From CAWCKS01 sp963763485 (lineage in GTDB: Bacteria; Pseudomonadota; Alphaproteobacteria; Rhizobiales; Xanthobacteraceae), in NCBI GenBank assembly GCA_963763485.1, contig CAVXOW010000001.1:62001-126000 (forward strand): a stretch of 64,000 nt of DNA. The letters run 5' to 3'. Every line of letters begins with the position of its first letter. Position 1 is the first letter of the stretch. Both the position numbers and the translations under genes were made by a program. The notes beneath the pieces are model-generated. The model worked only from the letters and a program-made list of their open reading frames with translations, was not told the DNA's origin and made no database searches. Shown here one piece after another: positions 40,871 through 50,658 of this stretch.

Positions 40871-41750
40871 GGTTCTGCACCTGCTCCCTGAACTGCTCGA
40901 CCACGCTCTTCAGCTCGAGCCCGATGTTGGTCAGCTCGAGGTCGTTCGACTTCGAGCAGGTGGTGTTGACCTCGCGATTGAACTCCTGCGCCAGGAAATC
41001 GAGCCGGCGGCCGATCGCGCCGCCCTTGCCGAGCAGTTCGCGCACCTGCGCCACGTGCGAGCCGATGCGATCGAGCTCCTCGCGGACATCGGCCTTCGCC
41101 GCGATCATGATCGCCTCCTGGTGCAGGCGGTCGGGATCGAAGCGGTCGGAGGTTTCCAGCAATGTCGCGACCTGCTCGGCAAGCCGCGCCTTGATCGCGT
41201 CGGGCCGCCGGCCCGCGGCGCTTTCGGCCAGATGCGACAGCCGGCCGATGTCGTCGAGCCGTTGCGTCAGGATGCGGCCGAGCTCGGTACCCTCGCGGCG
41301 GCGCATGTCGATCAGGCTTTTCAGTGCCTGCTCGAAGCCCGTGGCGACCGCCGCCTCCGCGGCATTGCGGTCGCCTTCGTTGTCCTCCGGCTCGGCCACT
41401 TCGATCACGCCCTTGACGGCGAGGATGCCGTCGACCGTCGGCGGCGCCGTCGCGAATTGCACGGCGAGATCGCTCGCGGCCTTCATCACCGCGCCCAAAA
41501 CCTCGTCATTGATGCGAATCGCCGGCACCGATGTCGCGCGCTTCACGTTGAGGTTGGCGTAGACGGTGCCGCGCGCCAGCAACTCGCTCGCGCGCTTGCG
41601 CACCGCAGGCTCGACCGCATCCCAGCCGGGCGGCAACCGGGTGCGGAAGTCAAAGCCCTTGGCGTTGACGGATTTCAGCTCCCACTCGAACAGGTACGGA
41701 CCGGCGGCCCCATGGCTGCGCGCAAAGCCGGTCATGCTGGATAATGCCAT
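40863..41750 (-). CDS. yicC: YicC family endoribonuclease-like protein
   Basis: 295 residues. MALSSMTGFARSHG is the invariant YicC start, and the C-terminal AIGRRLDFLAQEFNREVNTTCSKSNDLELTNIGLELK is the DUF1732 signature. E. coli YicC is a ribonuclease; a similar activity is plausible here. It overlaps gmk. Confidence 0.93.
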   Translation of the reverse strand: MALSSMTGFARSHGAAGPYLFEWELKSVNAKGFDFRTRLPPGWDAVEPAVRKRASELLARGTVYANLNVKRATSVPAIRINDEVLGAVMKAASDLAVQFATAPPTVDGILAVKGVIEVAEPEDNEGDRNAAEAAVATGFEQALKSLIDMRRREGTELGRILTQRLDDIGRLSHLAESAAGRRPDAIKARLAEQVATLLETSDRFDPDRLHQEAIMIAAKADVREELDRIGSHVAQVRELLGKGGAIGRRLDFLAQEFNREVNTTCSKSNDLELTNIGLELKSVVEQFREQVQNLE

Positions 41751-41870
41751 GTGAAAATCCCGGAAAATGCTGTTCGTGATGCCAGATTCGCAGCGATAAG
41801 CTTAGCACGAAGCCATCGCAACCGGCCTGGCAACCGGTCCGGCTCCGAAAACGGAGCCCGCCGGATCCGA

Positions 41871-43169
41871 TCACTCGTCCGACTTCTGATCCTGCTGGGG
41901 AGCGGCGGCAGGCGCCGGCGCTGCGACGCGGGCCGGTGCCGTCGTCACACGCTTCTTTGCCGCGGGCGACGGCCCCTTGGGCGCCGGCTTCGGTGGCGCG
42001 TCGGACGCCGTCGACGCGGCGGGCGCAGCTTGCGCCGGCGCTGGTCCGGTCGAGGCGGTATCGTCGGGGAGTTCGGCGGTATCGTTCGGCGCCTGCTTTT
42101 CCATCGTGCGCAGCTTTGCGACATTCTTCTGGTGCGCATCGTAGGTGTCGCTGAAGGCGTGGCCGCCGGTGCCGTCGGCGACAAAGAACAGGTCGCGGGT
42201 GCGCGCGGGGTTGGCGGTCGCTTCCAGCGAAGCGCGGCCCGGATTTGCGATCGGTCCCGGCGGCAGGCCGTCGATGACGTAGGTGTTGTACGGCGTCGGC
42301 TGCTGGATCTCGCTGCGCTTGATCGGACGGCCGAGCGTGCCCTTGCCGCCGACCAGGCCGTAGATGATGGTCGGGTCGGACTGCAGCTTGATCTTCTGGC
42401 GCATGCGGTTGACGAACACGGCGGCGACGCGGCTGCGCTCGTCGGGCTTGCCGGTTTCTTTCTCGACAATCGAGGCCAGCGTGACGAGCTGGTCCGGCGA
42501 CTTCAGCGGCAGGTCCGGACTGCGCCGCTCCCAGATCTCGGCGATCGTGCGCTTCTGCGCCTGCTGCATGCGCTGGATCACCTGGTCGCGGGTGGTGCCG
42601 CGCGTAAATTTGTAGGTCTCGGGCAGCAGCGTGCCCTCGCGCGGCAGCTCCTTGACCTGGCCGGACAGGATGTCGTTGTCGAGCAGGCGAGCGACGATCT
42701 GCTCCGATGTCAGGCCTTCCGGAATCGTCAGCTGGTGCTGCACGACCTTGTTCTCGACCATGGTCTCGATCACGTCGCGCAGGCTCGCCTGTTTCGGAAA
42801 CAGGTATTCGCCCGACTTCAATTCCGAACGCGCCTTCAGCGCGATCACGCCGCCGAAGAACACCAGCCTGTTGTTCTCGATCACGCCCTCGCGGGTCAGG
42901 ATGTCGGCGATGTCGCCCATGCCGGCGCGCGAGGGAATGTTGACGACCTTGTCCTGCGCCAGCGGTCCCGGCGCCTCGAGCCGCTGCTTGCCGTAGTAGT
43001 AGGTGAGGCCAGTGCCGATCATCAGGATCAGGAAGATCGTGATGACGGCGTTGCCGACGATGACGAGCGGATTGCGCGCACCGGCCGATCGCCTGGGCGG
43101 CGGCGGAAGCTGTTCGGGCTCCAGCGCTGCGCGCGGACTGCGAGGAGAGATGGGCGGCCTTTCGGTCAT
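41871..43169 (-). CDS. mltG: Endolytic murein transglycosylase MltG
   Basis: 432 residues. A cytoplasmic Pro/Arg-rich N-terminus is followed by one membrane helix (about residues 35-58: LVIVGNAVITIFLILMIGTGLTYYY). The catalytic YceG domain has ASIVEKETGKPDERSRVAAVFVNRM with the catalytic glutamate, and DPTIIYGL and TPYNTYVIDGLPPGPIANPG. The last 85 residues are an Ala/Pro/Lys tail. MltG cuts nascent glycan strands during peptidoglycan growth. It lies downstream of fabF. Confidence 0.94.
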   Translation of the reverse strand: MTERPPISPRSPRAALEPEQLPPPPRRSAGARNPLVIVGNAVITIFLILMIGTGLTYYYGKQRLEAPGPLAQDKVVNIPSRAGMGDIADILTREGVIENNRLVFFGGVIALKARSELKSGEYLFPKQASLRDVIETMVENKVVQHQLTIPEGLTSEQIVARLLDNDILSGQVKELPREGTLLPETYKFTRGTTRDQVIQRMQQAQKRTIAEIWERRSPDLPLKSPDQLVTLASIVEKETGKPDERSRVAAVFVNRMRQKIKLQSDPTIIYGLVGGKGTLGRPIKRSEIQQPTPYNTYVIDGLPPGPIANPGRASLEATANPARTRDLFFVADGTGGHAFSDTYDAHQKNVAKLRTMEKQAPNDTAELPDDTASTGPAPAQAAPAASTASDAPPKPAPKGPSPAAKKRVTTAPARVAAPAPAAAPQQDQKSDE

Positions 43170-43319
43170 CGACGACTCAGGGTTCCAGAAATTGCGACTT
43201 GCCTATAGCGGAACAGCAAGCCGGCTACTCACTCCGCTGCAGCAAGTCCTTAAAGATCAAAACGGTCGCGCCCGTGTCGGACCTTATCACCGAATATGGC
43301 GAAAGGGTGAAACGCGGTC

Positions 43320-44588
43320 CTAGTTGGCTACGCGCTTGAGGATCAGCGACGCGTTAGTGCCGCCGAAACCGAACGAATTCGACAGCACCGTGTCGATCTG
43401 CCGCTGCCGCGCCTTGTGCGGCACAAGATCGATCGCGGTTTCGACCGACGGATTGTCGAGGTTGATCGTCGGCGGCGCGACGTTGTCGCGAATCGCGAGC
43501 AGACAGAAGATCGCCTCGATCGCACCGGCCGCGCCGAGCAGATGCCCGGTCGACGACTTGGTCGACGACATCGAGATTTTCGAAGCGGCATTGCCGGCGA
43601 GCCGCTGCACCGCGCCGAGCTCGATCTCGTCGCCGAGCGGCGTCGAGGTGCCGTGCGCGTTGATGTAGTCGATATCAGTCGCCGTCATGCCGGCGCGCTT
43701 CAGCGCCGCGGCCATGCTGCGGAAGCCGCCGTTGCCATCTTCCGCCGGAGCCGTGATGTGGAAGGCGTCGCCCGACATGCCATAGCCCACCACCTCGCCA
43801 TAAATCTTCGCGCCGCGGCGCCTTGGCGTGCTCCAATTCCTCGAGCACGACGACGCCGGCGCCCTCACCCATCACGAAGCCGTCGCGCTCCTTGTCATAG
43901 GGGCGCGATGCCTTGGTCGGATTGTCGTTGAAGTCCGGTCGACATCGCGCGAAGCGCGCAGAATCCCGCCATCGAAATGCGGTTGATCGGCGACTCCGTG
44001 CCGCCCGCGACCATGACGTCGGCATCGCCCAGCGCGATCAGCCGGCTGGCGTCGCCGATCGCGTGCGCGCCGGTCGAGCATGCCGTGACCACGGAGTGGT
44101 TCGGGCCTTTCAGGCCGTGCTCGATCGAGACATAGCCCGAGGCGAGATTGATCAGCCGGCCTGGAATGAAGAATGGCGATACACGGCGCGGGCCGCGCTC
44201 CTTCAAGAGGATCGCGGTCTCGGCGATGCCGTTGATGCCGCCGATGCCGCTGCCGATCAGCGTGCCGCTGGCCCACTGATCTTCGTCGGTCTTCGGATGC
44301 CAGCCGGCATCATCGAGCGCCTGCCTCGGCGGCGGCCATCGCGAAAATGATGAAGTCGTCGACCTTGCGCTGGTCCTTCGGATCCATCCACTGGTCGGGA
44401 TTGAACGTGGCGTTGGAGCCGTCACCGCGCGGGATCATGCAGGCGATCTGGCACGGCAGATCCGACACCTCGAAGGTGTCGATGCGCCTGGCGCCGCTTT
44501 CGCTGTTGAGGATCCGCTTCCAGGTCGGCTCCACGCCACAGCCGAGCGGCGACACCATGCCGAGGCCCGTGACGACGACCCGCCTCAT
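43320..44588 (-). CDS. fabF: 3-oxoacyl-ACP synthase II, frame broken by three indels
   Basis: Read in three frames, the sequence gives a full KAS II: VVVTGLGMVSPLGCGVEPTW at the start, VTACSTGAHAIGDASR (catalytic Cys), INAHGTSTPLGDEIE and STKSSTGHLLGAAG (catalytic His pair) and NSFGFGGTNASLILK at the end. Apparent one-base insertions occur at about 44325, 43939 and 43815. After removing them the frame is continuous and about 420 residues long. It elongates acyl-ACP in fatty-acid synthesis. Because the enzyme is essential and every segment is conserved, sequencing error is the likely cause. The ATG at 44588 (or 44591) follows GGAGAGG. Confidence 0.85.
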
Positions 44589-44700
44589 CATTTCCTCTCC
44601 GACGAGACGCCTTGCGATATCAGGCTCGCGCGGCATGCGACCGACTGGTCAGGATCAGGCCGGCTGCAGCGAGCCGTCATGCCCGGACGTCAGCTCTTGA

Positions 44701-44940
44701 TCAGCTCTTGGCGTTCTTTTCGAGGAACTTGACGGCGTCGCCGACGGTCAGAATCGTCTCGGCCGCATCATCGGGAATCTCGACGCCGAACTCTTCTTCA
44801 AAGGCCATCACGAGCTCGACCGTGTCAAGGCTGTCCGCACCGAGGTCATCGATGAAACTCGCCGCTTCGGTCACCTTCTCCGGCTCGACGCCGAGGTGCT
44901 CGACCACGATCTTCTTCACTCGCTCGCCAATATCACTCAT
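44701..44940 (-). CDS. acpP: Acyl carrier protein
   Basis: 79 residues starting at the ATG at 44940. Acidic, with the phosphopantetheine attachment serine at position 37 in LGADSLDTVELVMAFEEEF. It carries the growing acyl chain for FabD, FabG, FabF and others. It is the only gene of the local fab cluster whose frame is unbroken. It lies between fabG and fabF, with about 260 bases upstream of it that probably hold its own promoter. Confidence 0.97.
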   Translation of the reverse strand: MSDIGERVKKIVVEHLGVEPEKVTEAASFIDDLGADSLDTVELVMAFEEEFGVEIPDDAAETILTVGDAVKFLEKNAKS

Positions 44941-45199
44941 CGTCCCAACCTCGTGCTTGTTAACAAGACCCCACCGCAAAGCGATGCGAGCCGTCGTGCG
45001 TTAGCCGACCGCAATCCTGTTGCCAAGCTTGCGTTCGATTTGGCCTCGTCAACGGCCTTCGAACCCGGAATATACGGGGTTGAGCGATCCGCAATCCCAC
45101 GCCCCCGAACCCGAGACGGGTTCGGTTACCATACTTCCAAAGCCTTGGCCAGCTTAGCAAAATCGACCTGCGGAAACTGAGGACAGCGGTTTAGAAGGC

Positions 45200-45936
45200 T
45201 CAAATCATTGCCATTCCGCCGTTGACATGGAGCGTCTGTCCGGTGACGTAGGCGGCTTCGTTCGAGGCAAGATAGACGCGGCCGCGGCGATATCATCGGC
45301 CGTTCCGAGCCGGCTTGCGGGAACACGCTCCAGGATCGCCTCGCGCTGCTTGTCGTTGAAGCGTCGGTCATCGCGGACGCAATGAAGCCGGGCGCGACGC
45401 AGTTCACGGTGATATTGCGCGTGGCGAACTCCTGCGCCAGCGACTTGGACATGCCGATCATGCCGGCCTTGCAGGCCGCATAGTTGGCCTGCCCCGGATT
45501 GCCGGTGACGCCGACCACCGAGGTGATGCCGATGATGCGGCCGAAGCGCTTGCGCATCATCAATTTCGCCGCGGCGCGCGGCGAGGCGGAACGTGGCGGT
45601 GAGGTTGATCGCGAGCACCTGCTCCCATTCCTCATCGCGCATGCGCACGAACAGGTTGTCGCGGGTCATGCCGGCATTGTTGACGAGAATATCGAGCTGG
45701 CCGAGCGCGGCCTCCGCCGCCGGCACCAGCGCCTCGACCTCGTCCGTGTTGGCGAGGTTGCACGGCAGCACATGCGCGCGCTCGCTCAGTTCGCCGGCGA
45801 GTGCTTCCAGCACCTCGCGGCGCGTGCCGGACAGCGCGACTTGGCGCCCTGCGCATGCAGCGCCCGCGCGATCGCGCCGCCGATGCCGCCGGTCGCGCCG
45901 GTCACCAATGCGCGTCTTGCCCGTCAGGTCGAACAT
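45200..45936 (-). CDS. fabG: 3-oxoacyl-ACP reductase, frame broken by about five indels
   Basis: Joining frames gives a normal FabG of about 245 residues: MFDLTGKT, then the TGATGGIGGAIA cofactor loop in a shifted frame, then VALSGTRREVLEALAGEL, LVNNAGMTRDNLFVRM, a RIIGITSVVGVTGNPGQ catalytic-serine segment, NYAACKAG (Tyr-x3-Lys) and the end TLHVNGGMAMI with TGA at 45200. Apparent indels lie at about 45908 (+1), 45840 (-1), 45580 (+1), 45360 (-1) and 45278 (-1). The residues conserved in every segment suggest that the gene is intact in the organism. AAGGAAG precedes the ATG at 45936. Confidence 0.85.
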
Positions 45937-45966
45937 TTGTCTTGCGCTTCCTTGCTGCCTGAGACC

Positions 45967-46958
45967 TCAGCTGCATCTGAGCGAGCGACTGACCGCGAGC
46001 ATGCCGAGCCGCGGTCGGTCTTCGGGCCGCGGCGACATCGGCCGGATTGCCGACCGACACGCCGGTCGCGCCTTCGGCGATCCGCTTGGCGAGACCGGTC
46101 AAGCACCTTGCCGGCGCCGATCTCGATAGAACCGCGTCACGCCCTGACCCGCCAGCCAGGCGATCGACTCGCGCCAGCGCACCATGCCGGTCACCTGCTC
46201 GACCAGACGCTGCGGATCTCGTTCGGGTCGCGTGATCGGCCGCGCCAGCACGTTGGCGACCAGCGGCACCGACCGGCGCGTTGATCGTCGACGCTCTGCC
46301 AGCGCCTCCGCCATCGCGTCGGCCGCGGGCTGCATCAGCGCGCAATGGAACGGCGCGGACACCGGCAGCAGCATCGCGCGCTTGGCGCCCTTGGCCTTGG
46401 CGATCTCGACGGCGCGCTCGACCGCTGCCTTGTGGCCGGAGATGACGACCTGGCCGCCGCCGTTGTCGTTGGCGGCATCGCACACCTCGCCCTGGGCGGC
46501 TTCCTTCGGCGACCTCAGCGGCCGCGTCGAGTCGAGGCCGAGCAACGCCGCCATGGCGCCGACGCCGACCGGCACCGCCTTCTGCATCGCGCGTCCGCGC
46601 GACCCGCAGCAGCCGTGCGGTATCGGCGAGCGTGAAGCGCGCCGGCGGCGGCCAGCGCCGAATATTCGCCGAGCGAATGGCCGGCGACGAACTGCTTGCT
46701 GTCTTGACGGAGATGCCGGCTTCGCTTTCCAGCGCACGCAAGGCCGCCATGCGACACCGCCATCAGCGCCGGCTGCGCGTTCTCGGTCAGCGTCAGGGTC
46801 TCCGCCGGCCCCTCCCAGATGATGTCGGACAGCTTCTCGCCGAGCGCCTCGTCGACCTCGTCGAACACCGCGCGCGCTTCCGGAAAGGCCTCGGCAAGCG
46901 CCTTGCCCATGCCGACCGCCTGGCTGCCCTGGCCGGGAAACGTGAACGCTGATGTCAT
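45967..46958 (-). CDS. fabD: Malonyl-CoA:ACP transacylase, frame broken by about a dozen indels
   Basis: The N-terminus MTSAFTFPGQGSQAVGMGKALAEAF is in one frame. The catalytic GHSLGEYSALAAAGAL, the MQKAVPVGVGAMAALL region, the second catalytic site VSAPFHCALMQPAADAM, the VTGMVRWRESIAWL segment and the closing RIAEGATGVSVGNPADV occur in alternating frames. Apparent single-base errors cluster between about 46115 and 46755. The end at 45967 is the stop in the frame that leaves a normal gap to fabG, and is inferred. It loads malonyl groups on ACP. Such dense breakage with conserved residues is best explained by poor sequence quality. Confidence 0.8.
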
Positions 46959-47298
46959 CGATAAATCCCTTGGCGCGCGCCCTTTTTCCCGGCGAAAGAC
47001 ACGCCGGACGACGCAATGTCAAGCTGTCGTCAGGCCGGGCACATGTACCAGAAGGGCTCTTTTCGGCTTGATGAGGGAAAGGAAAAAGCCTTCCGATAAG
47101 GACACGGCAAACTTTGATCGGAGCGCGGCGCAGCAAGTGACCAGATTTCTGACCCAAATGATGGTGCACAAGTTTAAATCTTGTCGGGCGCGTCAAATCC
47201 CACCACTGCGAATAAGTCTGGGCGCCGAGTGTCCGCGTCTTGGTATTATCTCCGATTGAAGGGGCCGCGCAGTGTTCTGGTGGCGCAGAAAGCTGCCT
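46959..47298. other. Intergenic region upstream of fabD
   Basis: 340 bases between fabD and the small gene at 47299. It includes the first copy of a 54-base direct repeat (46971-47024) and must contain the fabD promoter. The remaining sequence looks less GC-rich than its surroundings and shows no coding character. Confidence 0.4.
46971..47024. repeat. 54-base direct repeat, left copy
   Basis: This stretch begins 13 bases upstream of the fabD ATG and recurs with about five differences at 47954-48006. It contains an internal hairpin CCGGCG/CGCCGG with loop AAAGACA. The two copies are in the same orientation and enclose the hypothetical gene at 47299-47765. Confidence 0.8.
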
Positions 47299-47765
47299 TC
47301 AGGAGCGAAGGTCAACGTTTTTGATTTTATGACGCGTACCGTCGTCGTCCAACACCACGAAGCTGAATTCGGCGTCGTCGATAGGCACAACTAGCTTGTT
47401 ATCGCCTGACCAACCTTCGCACGCGTCGAATGGGTTTTCTCGCGAGATGAGTTGAACAAAGCAGTGGTCTTCCCCGCCGGATTCCTATTGAGGCTAACGA
47501 AGGCATTGGCGCCAGCCGGCATGAACCCGTAACGCTCTAACTTCAGGACCGCGGATGGGAATACGGCTGCGACATGAAAACGGCATGGTTCGAGAACAAG
47601 GCTCTCAGATAAGGCCTCGGCTATGCGATCCCAATTATCGTAGTGCTGGCCATCTGCCCAGCGCACGGACGCACGGTCCAGGCTGGGCACCAACGCACGG
47701 CACGCTTCGGCGAAGTTGCGCAGCAGATCGGAGACGGTGCTCTGAGTAGTAGCAATAAGAGGCAT
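47299..47765 (-). CDS. Hypothetical protein, one frameshift in a C-run
   Basis: The start MPLIATTQSTVSDLLRNFAEACRAL at ATG 47765 follows GGAG on the coding strand (an upstream ATG at 47792 lacks a ribosome site). The frame as given ends prematurely near 47391. Adding one base in the CCCC run at 47471-47474 (top strand) joins it to GEDHCFVQLISRENPFDACE and an acidic C-terminus containing DDAEFSFVVLDDDGT, stopping at 47299. The product would be about 155 residues, soluble and acidic. I do not recognise the family; the size and charge resemble small immunity-like or effector-associated proteins, but there is no direct evidence. It is flanked by direct repeats. Confidence 0.55.
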
Positions 47766-47953
47766 GACGCACTCCGCGAGCGTTCTTTCCATGGATCACG
47801 ACTTCTGCAATGGGTTTTGAAAGAGACTTTACTCTGCGGCTGCGGCGCAGCCACCCACAGCCTGACGGCAGACCGCCCTCCAAGATCGATCTCAGAAATT
47901 AATGGACGCGACAATGGCGTATGGGTGCCTAGTTTCATTTCTTCCGGGCGCTA

Positions 47954-48006
47954 TGGCGCGCGCCCTTTTCCCGGCGAAAGACACGCCGGGTCGCGCAGTG
48001 TCAAGC
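47954..48006. repeat. 54-base direct repeat, right copy
   Basis: Nearly identical to 46971-47024 in the same orientation. Its internal hairpin is one base pair longer (CCCGGCG/CGCCGGG). The 930 bases between the copies carry one gene, which is the layout of an insertion or a duplication of the fabD upstream region. Confidence 0.8.
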
Positions 48007-48069
48007 GCCGACCGGCTCTAGGACGGTTGCGTTCAGAGAAAGCCCGCAGCTGCAGCGAAAGCTGACGGA

Positions 48070-48975
48070 TCAAAGATTGAGCTGGTAACTTACAGGCATC
48101 CAGCGATAGCCCGCCGACGACTGCTCCACATAACCCACGCCCGGGAACGGCATGTGGAAGCCGGCGACAAACAGCTTATCGGTCACCACCATGTCGAGGA
48201 TGCGCTTGCGGGTCGCCATCGCCATCGCCTTGTCGTCGTCAACCTCGACGTGCCAGTCCGGACGCTGGATCGACATCACGTAGTGGGTGCAGGTGTCGGC
48301 CCAGATCAGCAGGCGCTTGGCCTCGCTCTCGACGTGATAGGCCATCATGCCGGGCGAATGCCCGGCGGCATCCACCGCGCGGATGCCTGGCACAACCTCG
48401 TCATCAGGCTTGATGAAGGTCGAGCGGTCGGCGAGCGGTTCGCAGATTTTCACGAAAAGTTCGCGGTTGAATTTGCGCGCATCGCGGACGTTCTCTCCGC
48501 GCTTCCAGAAATCGAACTCTGTCGCGCCGAACACGTAACGGGCATTGGGAAACACCGGCTTGCCGCCTTTTGTCAGTCCGCCGATGTGGTCGGGATGGCC
48601 GTGGGTGATCACGACCACGTCGATATCATCAGCCGCGTAGCCGGCCTGATTCAGGCGCGGAACAAGTTGGCCTTCCGGCATGCGGCCGCGCAGCTGCTCG
48701 TACTCGTCGCGCAGCGCGCCGTTGCCGGTATCGAACAGCACCAGTTGGCTGCCCGTGTTCACGACGGTGGGAGTAAAAGGATGCTGAAAGCGGTTGATCT
48801 CGATGCGGTTGGCGCGGGCGAGTTCTTCGGCGGCCTCGGCCGGCTGGTCACCGCCGATACCGGGATGCAGCCGGTCGCGGATGACTTTGCTGTCCAAAAT
48901 GTTGGTGATCTCGAAACCGCCAAACTTGAAGCGGTGGATGGTAGGCTGCAGTTCGCCTTGCATCGATGCGGGCAC
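48070..48975 (-). CDS. MBL fold metallo-hydrolase
   Basis: 301 residues from a GTG at 48975, supported by GGGGAGG seven bases upstream; an ATG at 48963 is also possible. The zinc motif THGHPDHIGG (H-x-H-x-D-H) sits around residue 117. NTGSQLVLFDTGNG lies upstream, and the later ligands are in DAAGHSPGMMAYHV and LIWADTCTHY. Related proteins include lactonases, alkylsulfatases and other hydrolases. The lack of a signal peptide suggests a cytoplasmic role. It is transcribed away from the BTAD-hydrolase regulator. Confidence 0.9.
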   Translation of the reverse strand: MPASMQGELQPTIHRFKFGGFEITNILDSKVIRDRLHPGIGGDQPAEAAEELARANRIEINRFQHPFTPTVVNTGSQLVLFDTGNGALRDEYEQLRGRMPEGQLVPRLNQAGYAADDIDVVVITHGHPDHIGGLTKGGKPVFPNARYVFGATEFDFWKRGENVRDARKFNRELFVKICEPLADRSTFIKPDDEVVPGIRAVDAAGHSPGMMAYHVESEAKRLLIWADTCTHYVMSIQRPDWHVEVDDDKAMAMATRKRILDMVVTDKLFVAGFHMPFPGVGYVEQSSAGYRWMPVSYQLNL

Positions 48976-49113
48976 GCCAAAACCTCCCCGAATGTTGTCG
49001 CGGCGGGTATCATTAGCACCGTTATGGCGTTCGCTCGCCGCACCTGATTGCGAGCAGCGACGTTCAATTATTTGCCTCGAGGCGATCTTTTCGCCTGCAT
49101 CGCCCGCTCGCGA

Positions 49114-50658
49114 TCACGCCGCGAGACCGCCGACAAATCGTTTGATGCTGGCGAGGACCGGTTGCTGATCGCCCGCGAAGGCCCAGTGATCGGCGCCGTC
49201 GAGCTCGACGAATTGCGCCTTCGCGATGTGGCTGGCGAGATGCCGGCCGGCGCCGATGCGAACGGCGCGGTCGCCGCGACGGTGGAGCACCAGGGTCGGA
49301 GCGGAAATTCGACCGAGAAGATGCCGCACATCCGTGTCGCGCAAAGCCTCGAGCACGCCCTTGATGGCTCCCGGGCTTGACGCCGCCCGGAGCAAGCCTG
49401 CCCACCAGGCTCTCGCCTGAGCATCGTGCGAGAGGCTCGGCGCGAACGTCACGATGCCGGCAGGCCCGCCCCAGACCGCGACGGTTGCTGAGCCAGACGT
49501 CATACTGACCGGCCTGCAGCGCGTGCGGATAGTCGGGCGTCGCGCTTCCCTTCGCCAGCGAGGCGAACAGGATAAGGCCAGCGACGCGATCAGGATGATC
49601 GGCCGCGAACTTGATGCAGGCCGGTCCGCCCTCGGACATGCCGAACAGGATCACCCGGCGGCTGCCAGCGGCATCGAGCAAGTGCCGATATCCTGCGCGG
49701 TCGCCTCCACGTTGGGGCTGGACCCGACCCGGTCGGAAAGTCCGACGCCGCGACGGTCGAGCAGGATGAGACGGCCCATCCCGGCGAGTGAGGACAGGAA
49801 CGCCCGGCACCGGGGCTCCTCCCAGGCCCGTTCGACGTGAGAGACGAAGCCGGGCAGCATCAGCACATCGATGGACCCGGCGCCGTGGGTCTGAAACGCG
49901 AGATGGACGCCGCCTCCGCTGGCGTAGCGCGTCGGCGGCGGGGCCTCGACCGACACCTTTGCGCCGGTGCTCAGCAGCGCGCGGGTTTCGGCTTCGGGCG
50001 CCACGTCGAGGTCGTCGCGAAGACGCTGTGTCAGGGCCTCGAGGTGGCGCTCGGCGGCGGCCCGGTCTCCGGCAAGCATCAGATTGCGGATGAGGTGCCG
50101 GCCGTAGACTTCGCTGAGCGGATCGAGCTCAACGAGACGGCTGGCGTGTGCGGCCGCGACCGCGTAGTCGCCGGCCGCATTCTTGTCCTGCACCACGCGC
50201 TCGAGCGCCTGAATCGCCCGGCCCCGCAAGGCCTCACGGCGAAAGAACGCCCACTCATCGAACTGCGGCGAGCCGCCGGGCGAGAAGCCCTCGAGAAAGT
50301 CACTCCGATAAAGACGGCATGCCGCTTCGAATTCGCCGCGGTCGCAGGCATGTTCGAATGCTGAAATCGACCTCAGATCGATCGCTGACGACCAACGAAC
50401 CGTCGACCTGTCGGAAGTAAGGACGCCGTCGCCGAGCGCCAGTTGGAGGCGATGTAGCAGACGCCGCAGCCGCGCCCGTACGACCGCTTCGGGGCTCTCC
50501 GGCCAGAACATGGTTGCGAGGACATCGCGCCCGACGGAGCCCTTCATTTCGGCCAAATAGACCAGCAGGGCGAGGCCTTTGCGCAAGGCCAACGGGGACA
50601 GCAGGTCGTCCCGACGGATCTCCGGAAATCCAAGCGTCCGTACACCGAACCGAGCCAT
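49114..50658 (-). CDS. SARP/BTAD regulator fused to an alpha/beta hydrolase, two frameshifts
   Basis: The N-terminus (about residues 1-90) is a winged-helix SARP-type DNA-binding domain (FGVRTLGFPEIRRDDLLSPLALRKGLALLVYLAEM). Residues about 95-235 are a BTAD helical domain (DLRSISAFEHACDRGEFEAACRLYRSDFLEGF). The C-terminal 270 residues are an alpha/beta hydrolase with LMLPGFVSHVERAWEE, LDRRGVGLSDR, LFGMSEGGP (nucleophile elbow) and a final GADHWAF. An apparent missing base at about 49690 and an added A at about 49490 break the frame; joining gives about 514 residues. It is divergent from mddA and probably controls it. Fusions of this type link hydrolase-like ligand sensing to DNA binding. Confidence 0.82.

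Noticed and set aside
43320..46958. Programmed ribosomal frameshifting in the fab genes
   Set aside because: No slippery heptamers or downstream structures are seen at the shift points, and the number and mixed direction of the shifts fit errors instead.
46971..47024. Hairpin in the direct repeat as a terminator
   Set aside because: The T-run precedes rather than follows the stem on the plus strand, and on the minus strand the stem is followed by A residues.
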